The translations under genes and the position numbers were made by a program. This document shows positions 53,784 to 64,000 of a DNA stretch of 64,000 nt, piece after piece (the stretch's first letter is position 1; every line of letters starts with the position of its first letter). The notes beneath the pieces are model-generated. The model did not search any database. It was not told where the DNA came from and saw only the letters and a list, made by a program, of their open reading frames with translations. Source of the stretch: Fistulifera solaris (lineage: Eukaryota; Bacillariophyta; Bacillariophyceae; Naviculales; Stauroneidaceae); contig AP026126.1 in assembly GCA_030295235.1 (NCBI GenBank), positions 1,984,001-2,048,000 of the forward strand, written 5' to 3'.

Positions 53784-56138
53784 ATGTCAAAAGAAGAAAA
53801 CATAGCAGCTCAACTTCTTTTGTCGTCAGAAAAAGAAGGAGATACGAAACAACATCGCGAGCTTTTCAAAGATTGCGCTCTCGTAGAAATCATTCATCTT
53901 CACGACTGCTTACGAGGATCATTAAAGGCACTGGAACACGATGTACAACAACTAGCCAAAGCGGTGCATTCTGGTTCCGAAGAACAGCAACGAATGCTAG
54001 AAAAGAAAGTCGCAGGGAGATTTCAAGTGATTTGGAGTGTCTTTCGAGCACATTCTTCTGCAGAAGATGAATTTATCTGGCCGGCTTTACAGCGAAAAAC
54101 ACAAGGACGAATCCAGGGACACAAACACAAAGGGAAGGACGCTATTATTGAGCAAGAAGAATACGAAGAAGATCACGCGGATGAGGAACGTATGTTTTCC
54201 GAGATGGACCGATTGCTCACACGATTGAGGCAATATCTACTCAAACCGGATTTGTCACAGCCCAACAATAACCAGCACACCGAACAAGTTATAACGGCTA
54301 TCGCTCAACACACGTCGACACTATCACAGCATTTAATGCATCATTTAAAAAAAGAAGAAACACAATGCATGCCGCTGGTTGCGCAACACTTGTCAAAAGA
54401 GGAAATTCACGAACTCGTGGGGCAGATCATGGGCAAGCGCTCCGCCGATACGATTGCACAAATTATGACAATGGCGGTTCAAAGTTTGAACGAAGCAGAT
54501 CGGATCGAAATGGTCAAGTACATGAAGCAAGCCATGTCAGGCACGTTCTTTGATCGGTGGCTTCTCATGTCGGGATGGATGTCACACGATGCACCAAATG
54601 CGGATATTGCGCCCAACGCGAGACCCGAACAACCAGGAAATGACGAACTTGCTGTGAATGAAGTTCAGGCGGATGAGGCACTAAATCGTAATTTGAAACG
54701 ACGTGCAGATGCTGAGGAACAGGATGACACCAAGCGTGCGCGAATCGTTCCTTTGGAGGATGAAGAACTAGAGGAAGCTAATAATTCCGGAGGATGGACA
54801 AGTCCGGAAGAACTGGAAAAGTTCATTCGTGCCATTGCTACAAATCCAGCGTTAACGGCAGCGCAGAAGAACTCGACTATACAAGGCCTGCGTGATAGTG
54901 TTTGGAAAAGTAACAAGAAACATCGGGGATCTCGTCCAGCGGCCCCGACGGTTGTTAATTCCACTACCACCAGTTTTCACCACCCTCGTTTTCCATCGGC
55001 TGAACCTGGTCGCCCAGCTCTAGTCACTGCTTCCTCCACGCGGCGAGTGACACCGCCATCCATGTATTTCAAGAAGAACAAGGCAGGGAAAGTCGTAGTG
55101 ATATCGCCTAATGACTTGCCTGCATCGTCGTCCGAACCCCTGCCTCTGTTTTCGGCGTCAGAGATGGCACCTACATATCACGATGGTGCTGCAGCATCTG
55201 TGCTGGGATGTCCACATTACGCTCGCGCATGCAAACTGCGGCATCCCAATTCAGGGCGCTTGTACACGTGTCGATTATGTTGCGAACAGCAGCGGGAATT
55301 GGCCAGTGGTGATCCGGACGACCCACTTGACCGTTATGCCGTTACGGAAGTCTTGTGTATGCAGTGCCATGCGCTACAACCTGCTGGAGATCGTTGTATC
55401 AATGCGGAATGTGAATCAAGAGGAAAACCATTCTCCAAGTATTTTTGCCGCATCTGTCATTTGTACGATGATGCCGCCAATAAACATATCTTTCACTGTC
55501 CCTATTGCAATTGCTGCCGTTTAGGAAAAGGTCTTGGAATCGACTTCCGGCACTGCATGGTACGTAATGCGATTGCAAAAATTAAGTTTATGATTTTCGG
55601 TAATGCTCACAAAATTCTTGCCTGTTTTCTTCGCAGCGGTGTAACGCCTGTGTATCGCTCGCTGACGATGACCACCAGTGCATCCCTCAGAAATTGCAAG
55701 GAAGCTGTCCAATTTGTCATGAAAGTCTCTTTCAATCGACTGAGCCTTTACGTGGTCTGAAATGCGGCCACGTAATGCACATGTCATGTTTCACTGAGTA
55801 CCGCAGGGGGCACTCGTACACTTGTCCGTTGTGCATGCGGTCTATGGACGATATGAAAGGTAAGCTTTCACAAAGTGAATTGGATGATCTCCTACGTGAC
55901 GCACCTCACAAGTCATTCGTGCCTGTTCTTTGAAGACTATTTCGCCATGCTGGATGCAGCCGTGCGCATGCAACCCATGCCGGCAGCCTATCTGACAACG
56001 AAGAGCAACATTTATTGTCAAGATTGCGGGAAAACTGGACAAGTACAGTATCACTTTGTGGGTCTGAAATGTTCCGATTGTGGAAGCTACAATACGAGAG
56101 AGATGGGACGAGTTGACTGTTCCGATGAGGTGCGGTAG
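53784..56138 (+). CDS. Hemerythrin-CHY-RING E3 ligase (BRUTUS/HRZ-like), three exons
   Basis: Resembles plant BRUTUS/HRZ iron sensors, which bind iron through hemerythrin domains and ubiquitinate regulators of iron uptake. One HHE domain spans about residues 30-260 with metal-type His/Glu in IIHLHDCLRGSLKALEHD, FRAHSSAEDEFIWPAL, YEEDHADEERMF and LMHHLKKEE. The CHY zinc finger starts near residue 474 (GCPHYARACKLRHPNSGRLY), followed by the CTCHY ligands, then a RING at about 611-655 (CPICHESLFQ, CGHVMHMSCF, CPLCMRSM) and a zinc ribbon (YCQDCGKTGQ, LKCSDCGSYN). Exons are 53784-55559, 55637-55859 and 55936-56138. At 733 residues it is shorter than plant BTS, with one rather than three hemerythrin domains. 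Frames are intact; the start is the first family-like ATG. Confidence 0.9.
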
Positions 56139-56363
56139 AGTTGTTCCACGTTACATTTTTGTTAGATTATCGTTGCAAATTCAAGATAGGCTTGAGCACC
56201 TGTTGCGCACTTTTCAGAGTTGCAGTGCTACATTTAGCCCGATTTGACAGGTACTTCTATGCTCTCTCTATTTAAAGAAGTTCAAGTCAATTTATCCCAA
56301 AATAAGCAAATCGGGTATCCCATTTGATATTGCTTTTTATCGATTCACACAATGTTATAGCTC

Positions 56364-58783
56364 TTACTCAGCGTCGTCGTCATCTGGTCCCCCGTCAAAG
56401 ATCATTGGAAGGTCGCCATCCGATTCGTCACTCCCCTCGGCTGATTTCATTTCGCATGGTGGAGCACATGGGATCGGCACCTCCTTTTTCGATTCGGCCG
56501 TCTCACCGCGAGAGCCACCAGGGACTACCTCAGCTACACTCAACTTTGCTCTTCCAGCACGAGGGACAAGCTCAGCTACGATGTCTTTTTGTCGTCTATC
56601 ACCGTCATTGGGAGTTGGTGCTGAAAACAAGGTTTCCTCTTGAGTTATCAGCTTTGACTTTTTGCTAGTCCCCCCTTCGTCACTCTCTGGCGTTGATCCT
56701 ACCCGTTTTAATGATAAGTTATCTGGTTGCGCCGTGTCCGAATTCATGTGCTCCAAAATTGCCCGGCTGAGCATTGAAAACTCAGCATACATGTTTTCAT
56801 CAACTGGTCTGGATCGAACAACGGACAAAGCTGGAATCCGCGCAAACATTGCCGATTCGGAGGTGCGCGATCCACCATATGCAGCTTCCGTTCCAGGGAC
56901 GCCTATTCTTTCGGGCCCATGGACAGCAAGTGCGGCTGTCCTCAAGACATCATGGCTGAGGGAACTGGAGGCCCCGTCTCTCCACGGAACCTGCGCGCAT
57001 GCAGATGCCAGCTTCAAAATGTCGCTACTTGTTGTTTCCATTTGAGATAACTTCCCTGATTTTAATTGTTCCAAATATTCAAATGTGATTTTCTCGATCA
57101 AATTGCGCATGTTGAGCGATAAGTATTCCCCCGCTACAAGGACAGTTGACGCGAGACATCGTGCTGAAGCAGTCAAAATGCCGTATCGATCGAACACAGA
57201 TCCCCATTCTCCCAAGTCTTTCCCATTGACATTCAGATCATTTTTACTCAATTTCAACGATTCCAAGAGAAAGCCAGAAACATACTGAACGGATTGTTCC
57301 AAATCTCTGGAACATTCCTGTGATTTTTGCCGTTGGACAGCGTCGATTGTGGATCTGGTCCACACGCTAAGATTGCTGATCGAAACGAGTTGATGGCGGC
57401 AATTCGTGCTGGAGTCGACCGGTGCAGCCAACGTCGTCGCGAACCTGTATATTGCATGGCACTGGAGGGGTCCACCACTTGACGAACCGTAGCAGAACTG
57501 GTCGTTCGAAGGCCAGCATGAGCGATTTGGTAAATCTTTCTGGTGTAGGAAAGTGGTGGCGCAATTTCGAGCAATCCATTCAACAACAAAAGCCCGCGAA
57601 TAAACACCACATTTGCTACATCCCGAGCTAGAACAATCGTAGTAAGCAATCCCCCATCCAAATACTCGGCACGTAGCCGATTGTTGGTACCATGAAAGGA
57701 AGTCTCCGCCGTCAAAGGGAATGTCATCATTGTTTCCACGACTTGTAATATCAAACCAACGTTGAATTCGACAACAGTAGATTCCTCTTGCCGTTGCAAC
57801 AGTCGTACACCCAACACGACCAAACCGTGAACTAAACTCAGAAAACGATGCCCACGCTTTGTGTTATCATTTGTCTCACTCAATAGACTAATCCACTTAT
57901 CTAACAACCTTTCCAACAATGAATCTTGTTTCAGATGTTCTTCGAGGATGTTACTGTTTCGGTTCGGTTGCACCGTCGGGACAGTGCGTACAAGTACAAG
58001 CATTAAGCCGGACATGACCCCGTCCAAACGAGGCCCCGAAGGAAGAGCTGTCAACAATCGTGCCACCGCTACTTGCACATTTGACTGGTTGCTGTAAAAC
58101 AATGCTTTCCATGCCCATTCACTGAGGTTGTTGAGCAGATCCGTGCTCCGTGCTAATTTGATACCGAACAAAGTGACGAGCGCTGCCGCTGATTGCAAAA
58201 TGGCTTCTCTCATGAAAGATGTTTCCTCATCGTCGTTGTCGTCGTCGTCCTCGTCATCATCACTCGTATTAGCCTTTGTTTCTACAGTCGCTAATTGCTG
58301 CAACAACTGCTTTCCTGAAGTTCCCATGATTTCGAACGCTGCGATAGTACTTGTATCAGGATTTTGTGCAATACGAATCGTCTGACAGATAGTATTAATG
58401 AGATCCGCCGCTAACGCGACAAGAAGACTGGACTGATGATTGGAATAGGAAGCAAGAATACGTAGAATAGCCGATACAATCAATTGAGCATCGACCGTCG
58501 GTCCTTGTGACGAGCGTTCGTCGGATTTTGACGACTTCTTTTCTCCTCGTTTTGTACTTTGCGTGGAAGCATTCTCCAAAACCGTTTGTGCATCATGGTG
58601 ATTTTGATAAAATAAAGTGCCTCTCTGACTTATAGTCGAAATGAGGAGTTGCAATGCATCCAACACTGTTTCATAAAGGTCACAATCCTCGATATTGTTT
58701 TCGTACAATCGTAATAAACGAAGCAATTCCTGTCCCGTCGGCAAGGTGTCTGTGGGGAGAGGAGGCTGAATCATTTTCTTCAT
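56364..58783 (-). CDS. Helical-repeat protein, weakly RIX1/PELP1-like, one frameshift
   Basis: About 805 residues in two overlapping frames that join when one base is added to the T5 run at 57324-57328 (minus-strand A5): the text then reads LSNGKKSQECSRDLEQ. Most of the length is leucine-rich alpha-helical repeat (LLRLLRLYENNIEDCDLYET, LILQVVETMMTFPL, VVFIRGLLLLNGLLEIAPPL). An acidic stretch (DDDEDDDDNDDEE) interrupts the N-terminal third. The C-terminus is disordered and ends with an acidic GDLPMIFDGGPDDDD. That ending and the overall size recall RIX1/PELP1, which act in pre-60S ribosome maturation, but no diagnostic motif is seen. Treat it as an ARM/HEAT-like protein of unknown role. Confidence 0.5.
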
Positions 58784-59393
58784 AGAGGCCTGTGTGAGAC
58801 AAACATATCCTTTAGTTGCAAGTTATCCAGAAAATGTTGTTTCCCCCAGAACATGCGAAAGAAAATAAGCACGGGTGGAGGAGGACGCGAAAGAAACGCG
58901 AAAAGTGTGCACGAAAATTTTGCCAGAAGTGGCTAAACTTGGATTCCGGATTCCTTCCTTATCGATGAGCGTCGAGCGTAGAGCCTCTCTAGACCTAGAG
59001 CCTTAGAGCTTGGAGCTTAGTCTGATAAAATGCGACTACCAATTATCGCGCCTATTGCTACTAAATATTACCAAGGCAGCCATTTTCATTATCAACAAAG
59101 ATATGGTACCATCAATGGATTCAAAACGTCGAAAAGAGGAGAATTTTGGCGACGTTCGAAAATCGACGTAAGTTTCACGTACCCGTAGCTCTCGCAGGGA
59201 AATTACCGACAAAGGGCAACCCGGATTTCGTGTGTTTCGCGGTTGACCTGTTTCGACCTGATGATCTCCGCACGCGAGGACAATCGGACGAAGATACGGA
59301 AGACATTTTGCAGCTTTCATTCCAGCATCATAAAATTCGACTTGTTTTACGTTAAGCAGCTTCAAGCGACCTCCTTTCACCTAACAAACCAGA
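58784..59393. other. Divergent intergenic region with dispersed repeat
   Basis: Holds the second copy of the 48762 repeat at 59164-59265 and a run of short AGAGCTT/CTAGAG words at about 58979-59020. No gene is supported. Confidence 0.45.
59164..59265. repeat. Dispersed repeat, copy 2
   Basis: CGACGTAAGTTTCACGTA, GCAGGGAAATTACCGACAAA, AACCCGGATTTCGTGTGTTT and TTTCGACCTGATG align in order with 48762-48845, with an extra roughly 17 bases near 59240. Confidence 0.6.
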
Positions 59394-62300
59394 ATGGCGC
59401 TTTCTTGTTCTCCCGGAGAGGCTGTTTATACACTTTTCGGAGCCGGAGTCGTCGTACATCATGACCTTCAATTGCAACAATACTGCGTGCGTTTATGGCG
59501 AATTCCTGGAAAATCTATTGCGTCTTCCGCCGTAGCGTATCTACAAGCTTCAGCAATCATCGAGAAGATTCCGGTAGCTCCCGGAATGTTTACGAAACTC
59601 TTACGATCCTCGAAATCCGTTGAAGAAGAAGAAGAAGAAAATAGCAAGGAAGTACTCGTGCATTGTTACTATTCCACAAACAAAACTTTTCTCGTTTCGG
59701 AGGTTCTTCCTGAAAGCAACGAGAAAGAAGAATCGGTAGAGTCATCTTTAGCGCTGCATCGCAAACAATCATTACCGAAGCATGTCGCCGTGCTGCAATC
59801 TGTCACATCCCAACAACTGCAACCAGCACCGGCCGCTCAATTTTATCCTTTCCTGGAAACTCTCATGAAGAGGGCGGATGATACTGTCGTCATGACACGA
59901 AATATGTTACAAAGTGAACAAACGCAGCAATTTCTGCAACACACGGACCGCGTCACGTCACAAGTGGTGCAAGCCACCTCATTGTCCGCCAACGACGTGA
60001 AGAATGTCGCACCTGCGGCGGAACAAGGATTGCATCAAGTAGTCCAGCTGATGAAAGACGAATCGTTGACGGAATTGTTAAAAACGTGTAAGAGTCGTTT
60101 GGATGAACTCGTACGCAGTACCGATATGTCCAAGACGACGCAACAAGTTCTTGAAAAGACGGGTATCCGCATTCAATTGCCCGAAAAGGCTTCCTTACAA
60201 ACTACGCGAAAGGCCGCGTTGGAGGCACTGAATGATTGGTTGGAACGTCATAACAACGGCGAAGACTGGCATGCGGTTCGGGAGGAACTCGCGACGCAAT
60301 TTTCCACCACATTTGATTCACTCGCGGCAGCGGCACAAATCCGATCGTCAATTGCAACAAAGGTTTGGTGAGATCTCCGACAAGACGGCCCTGTGGCAAC
60401 AAGCCACGGGGAGATTATTACAAACACGGTCGGCTACTCTCTTTTTTGGAGGGCGCCACTCGGCTACAAAATCGTGCGGTGGCCTTATTTCGGCAAGCCA
60501 ATTGGGCCGGAGATATTGGTTCACATTTCACCAAGTCATTCACTGAGGGAGATGCTGCGATGGCTCGTGTCAAATCTTTGGAGCTGGGTGAGGCATTAAA
60601 AAGTAGATTGGTCCATGCCATTGAGCTGAGAAGTGAATCGATTGGCGGATTGGATGGGATTATCGCGGGCGCACTGTCGACTCTCAACGACAAAGGAAAT
60701 GGCGATATTCAAGCATTACTTTCGAATTTGCAGAAACAAGCTAGCTCGGCAACAAGCAACGCGCACGAAACGTTAATTACTGTATTGTCGTCGCAGAGCG
60801 AGTACCGCGAAGCTGCTCTGATGCGACTCGAGAGGGTTTTGTGCTCGCTTTCCAGTCATTTGGAAGGAACACCGCAAGAAATTGCCGCAATGGCTCGTGG
60901 GAAAGGAGGAACGCATAAGATTTTTGAGCCAATTGCCAAACAGGCCATGCAGCAGATCAACCATCATTTGGATGCAGCTGAAACGCAGATCAAAGATCCA
61001 ACCATATTGCACGTGTTACAAAAAGTCAGGAAGATTATGTCGGGAGAGATGTCTCCTGACGATGTAATGGATGAAATCGTATCCGTTTTGAACGATGACA
61101 AAGTAGTAGCAGCCAGCGAGACGATTGTGCAGCATAGTGAGCATGTTCTCGATGCACTTGAGGGCGTTTCGGGTAACAAAGCCGTGGCCGATGCTCTACA
61201 AATAGCTGAGCGTGCTGGAATTACAAAAGATTCAGTGCTACAGGAGTTTGGGAAGCTTAATGTGGATGAATTGATTGGGACGGCCGGAACTGCTGTAACG
61301 GATGAGAAAGCTCGGCAACAACTACTGTCATCGGCCACAGATGCTGCTTTGGATTTTGCACTTCGCGTCTTGCCGTCCATGCCGATACCGCCTTTTGAGG
61401 GAGTGAAAGACGGGCTTATTTATCACATATCCAATCTATCAATGAAAGGATTCCGGGTCAAAAAGAAGATATTCATATTGTTTTAGCAGGAATGCGAGCG
61501 ACGAAAAGAGACCATAGCTCTTCCAGATTGAATACGGAAGATAACAGCTTTTTCTCCTTTCGAACTTACCAAGGACGACTCCATGGAAGTTCAAGAATTA
61601 GAAACTCAAGTCAAACCAACGGAGCTACTGATCATAGATATACGAGAGATATCCGCAGTTTTTGATAATGCTGAGTGGAGTTTTGAACAAACATACCTCC
61701 CTTACCTTAAGGGAGATGGGAAAGTCGATGTGAAGATGAGTGGTGGGGCGATACGACTACAATTTGAATTACGATGTCGTCGAAAGCAAACCACAGAAGG
61801 CGCTGAGTTTTGGGAGCCCGTTTTATGCTTACATGATAGGGAGTGCACTATATCGGATGTTGACATGAATTTGCAGGGTGATAGTAGACTGGCATGGATC
61901 ATCAACAAAGCTGCAGGAATTTTTCGAGTTCCACTTAGAGATTATGTCGTACGAACAATCATTCGTATTATCGCCGATCGAAGCGGGTGGATTCTTAAGC
62001 GTCTGAATGATGTTTTGTCGCCTTACTGGGACGTTATTCTTCGTACAGCGAAGTTGAACATGGTACGTTGTTCATCATCATACCATGGTAGTGACTTGCC
62101 TCTTCTTTGTCTCATAAAACGCTTTAAATGAAGAACGACCTGGTTGAGGCGGACGAACATGTAGTTGTAGAAGAAGTAAGGAGTCAAGCTACAGTTATTG
62201 AACTCGTTTGGCGTGAGCGGCTTCCTCTAGGCATGAACTTACTAACAAACGATCCTTCTGGTTTACTAAAAGTGGTGGATTTTCCTCGTGGAAGTCAGGC

Positions 62301-63546
62301 ACGTTCGGTTTGCGAGAAGCGGAACCTCAATCCTGCTTTGTTTGAGGGGGCGACCATCATTGCTGTGAATGGTACGGAATTCGTAAGCGCTAGTGATGCC
62401 TTTGATGCGCTTCGTGAACCAGCACGGCCGAAAACAATCCGCTTTGAACTGGCTGAAAGCGAAGAAGCTGATAAGCTGAGACTATTCGTCGAGGCGTCGA
62501 GAACAGAAAAGGTATCCGACGGGTACATTCGGGGGTCACCGCAACGCAATTTAGAATATCGTATTGTTGAATTCATGTCGGATCGTGAACTGGGAATTGA
62601 ATTCGGAACTTCGGTGGACAATGCATGCCTTGTCGTGACTTCCTTTCTAGAGAGCCCAGATGGTATTGTTTACGAAGCTGAAAAATCTGGAAAGATTAAA
62701 ACCAACGACATCCTTACTCATATAAACGGGATTTTTGTGGCCGGAAAAGAAGGACCTCGAAAGGCTATAACTTTACTTGAGAAGAGCACGACGCAACAAG
62801 CCATGACGCTCCAGTTTTCGGACCCGTACATGCACACAGTTTACGCACAAAAAGTGAGCAAAGTTCCAGGAGCTGATTGCAACGGAGGGCCCGACGAGCT
62901 TGTACTCGAAGAAGTTTTGCGCAAAGATGGTTCCAAGCGGATAGCTGTCACTGGATTTAAAGAAGTAAGCGGAATGGCCGAAGGTGGCGGTATCATGCTC
63001 GGAGATTATTTAGTTTTTGTGAATGGGTTTCCAGTTGGTGCTGGTTGTCGATGGCTCGGCGTAGAACACAAGCCTGCTCTTGATGACGTTCTTGAGATGC
63101 TGCAAGAAGTATCGGCCTATCCCATGGGTCTCACATTCGCACGACCGAAACAAGGGAGTTCATTGTGGGAAGCCAGCTTTGGTGAGACGCATCTGCTTCA
63201 GGACGACGAAGCTGAAACAATTTGTATAACTGCGGAAAGCAGTGACAGAATTGGTTGTCTTTTCGATCAGGTAGAATCTGGGGATATCATGGTTCGCGAC
63301 TTCCACGGCGTTCCCGGACTTTTTCATCGCGCGTTCGTTTCATGTATTGAGAATGATCTCCAACTTCCTCTGTCAATCGAGTTCTTAAACTATGAGCTTG
63401 TCCCTTCTTATGCTACCGTCGACATTGTCAGAAGTGCTTTGAAGCGCGGTTGGAACTCTGATAGCAGCGTCACTATGCAAGTTTGCAACGACCGCGTGAA
63501 AGATTGGTTGTACTCCTCTGGCGAAGAAGGGAGCACGCAACGGTAA
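59394..63546 (+). CDS. BPI/LBP-like lipid-binding plus PDZ-repeat protein, several frameshifts, one intron
   Basis: I read one gene of about 1,330 residues. The N-terminal 330 residues start MALSCSPGEAVYTLFGAGVV, an SH3-like barrel of the diatom type, and continue as helical repeats. Removing one base at AAA 60337-60339 and one at T6 60442-60447 joins a second helical part. Adding an A at about 61460 and removing a T at about 61549-61553 joins PIPPFEGVKDGLIYHISNLS to a BPI/LBP-like sheet (ISAVFDNAEWSFEQTYLPYL, then CTISDVDMNLQGDSRLAWII). The intron is 62063-62133 (ATG|GTACGT...ATGAAG|AAC). Three PDZ-like modules follow: ERLPLGMNLL, SDRELGIEFGTS with DILTHINGIFV, and LGDYLVFVNGFPV; a fourth is degenerate. 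Perhaps a membrane-contact or lipid-transfer scaffold. The alternative of two or three adjacent genes is not excluded. Confidence 0.6.
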
Positions 63547-64000
63547 GGGAATGCAACTATGAGTGCAACGTTCTAAAGGGAACCGATAAATCGATCTAGT
63601 TTTTATAAACTGCGGAGACCGTAGTCTAGAGGCTCTAGACTTTAGATAACTGATGTTAAAGTATTGATTTTGAGTGCTCTACATAGTTCGGTCGGTTGTT
63701 GGCATTCTTGATTCTTGCATTATGCGAGTTCATGTGGGACTGTCGCTCCCATGTATTTCACTCTAGATTAGATTGTACGGATTCAGTTTCATTCCGAAAT
63801 GTTGTGCATTACTGACTGTATTACTGCCGAATCAATACCCGTTCTGCTAAATAGCAAACGGCTGAAAAGGCCCAAGGAAAGCATATCGTATATCGAATAT
63901 CGAATTAGATCATAGTCACAATTTCAATTTTCTTTAAGTCTTTGGTAGTCAATTACTTGGAGGCCGTATAGAACAATTACTTGTTTCATACATAGATTTC
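63547..64000. other. Intergenic end of window
   Basis: No gene seen. GTCTAGAGGCTCTAGAC at about 63624-63640 is a near-perfect palindrome after the last stop codon; it could be a 3'-end hairpin, but nothing more supports that. Confidence 0.35.

Noticed and set aside
63624-63640. Palindrome as a transcription terminator
   Set aside because: Hairpin terminators are not expected for nuclear genes here; kept only as a note in the end-of-window entry.
1-64000. tRNA or rRNA genes
   Set aside because: I looked for A-box/B-box pairs and GGTTCGAATCC-like words and found none in a plausible cloverleaf context.
1-64000. A multi-gene defence or biosynthetic cluster
   Set aside because: Neighbouring genes have unrelated housekeeping roles, mixed strands and no shared regulation visible in the sequence.

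Overview
The window looks like a gene-dense nuclear segment of a diatom (Bacillariophyta). The evidence is short spliceosomal introns (44-212 nt, GT..AG, often GTAAGT or GTACGT donors), a DUF6824-type domain that I know mainly from diatom proteomes, diatom-style DGAT2, AP2-like and hemerythrin/RING proteins, and a fragment of the reverse-transcriptase-associated proteins common in diatom genomes. I support 28 genes or gene remnants on both strands. There is no operon structure; each gene stands alone, with tail-to-tail and head-to-head neighbours.

Layout. 1-5.1 kb: end of an LSD1-like amine oxidase, a YrdC-like protein and a DUF6824 protein. 5.1-15.4 kb: DGAT2, a StrG-like dioxygenase relative, an OB-fold protein, a Rab-like GTPase, a PAC4-like proteasome chaperone and a cysteine-less ferredoxin-like protein. 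16-26 kb: a Trf4-type non-canonical poly(A) polymerase, a DUF711 protein, a 34-bp minisatellite and a canonical poly(A) polymerase. 26-28.5 kb: no gene I can name. 28.5-47.1 kb: MFSD5-like transporter, LRR protein, histidine phosphatase, HAD hydrolase, RING-H2 membrane protein, GPHR-like channel, FIGNL1-like AAA ATPase, an AP2-plus-FHA protein and a SNF2-like protein with degenerate motor motifs. 47.1-49.6 kb: a 1.33-kb terminal-inverted-repeat element and other repeats. 49.6-63.5 kb: a small basic protein, BUD23, a PCD-like protein, a retroelement remnant, a BRUTUS-like hemerythrin/CHY/RING ligase, a helical-repeat protein with weak RIX1/PELP1 resemblance, and a large BPI/LBP-like plus PDZ protein.

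The strongest genome-wide signal is that most of the multi-exon or long genes are broken by single-base shifts, usually in short homopolymers. In each case adding or removing one base restores a recognisable family motif. Shifts go in both directions and hit unrelated housekeeping genes, so I read them mainly as uncorrected assembly errors, not pseudogenes. Many CDS entries below therefore span several reading frames.

Functionally the genes are mostly housekeeping: RNA 3'-end processing (two poly(A) polymerases), ribosome and tRNA maturation (BUD23, YrdC-like, perhaps the RIX1-like protein), lipid synthesis and binding (DGAT2, BPI-like), ubiquitin ligation (RING-H2, BRUTUS-like), proteasome assembly, membrane transport and chromatin or transcription (LSD1, AP2-FHA, SNF2-like). 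I did not find a clustered defence, biosynthetic or otherwise co-operating novel system. The best leads are unusual domain sets and lost catalytic residues, plus GGTACC-rich intergenic blocks, a minisatellite between two divergent promoters and a Harbinger-like element.
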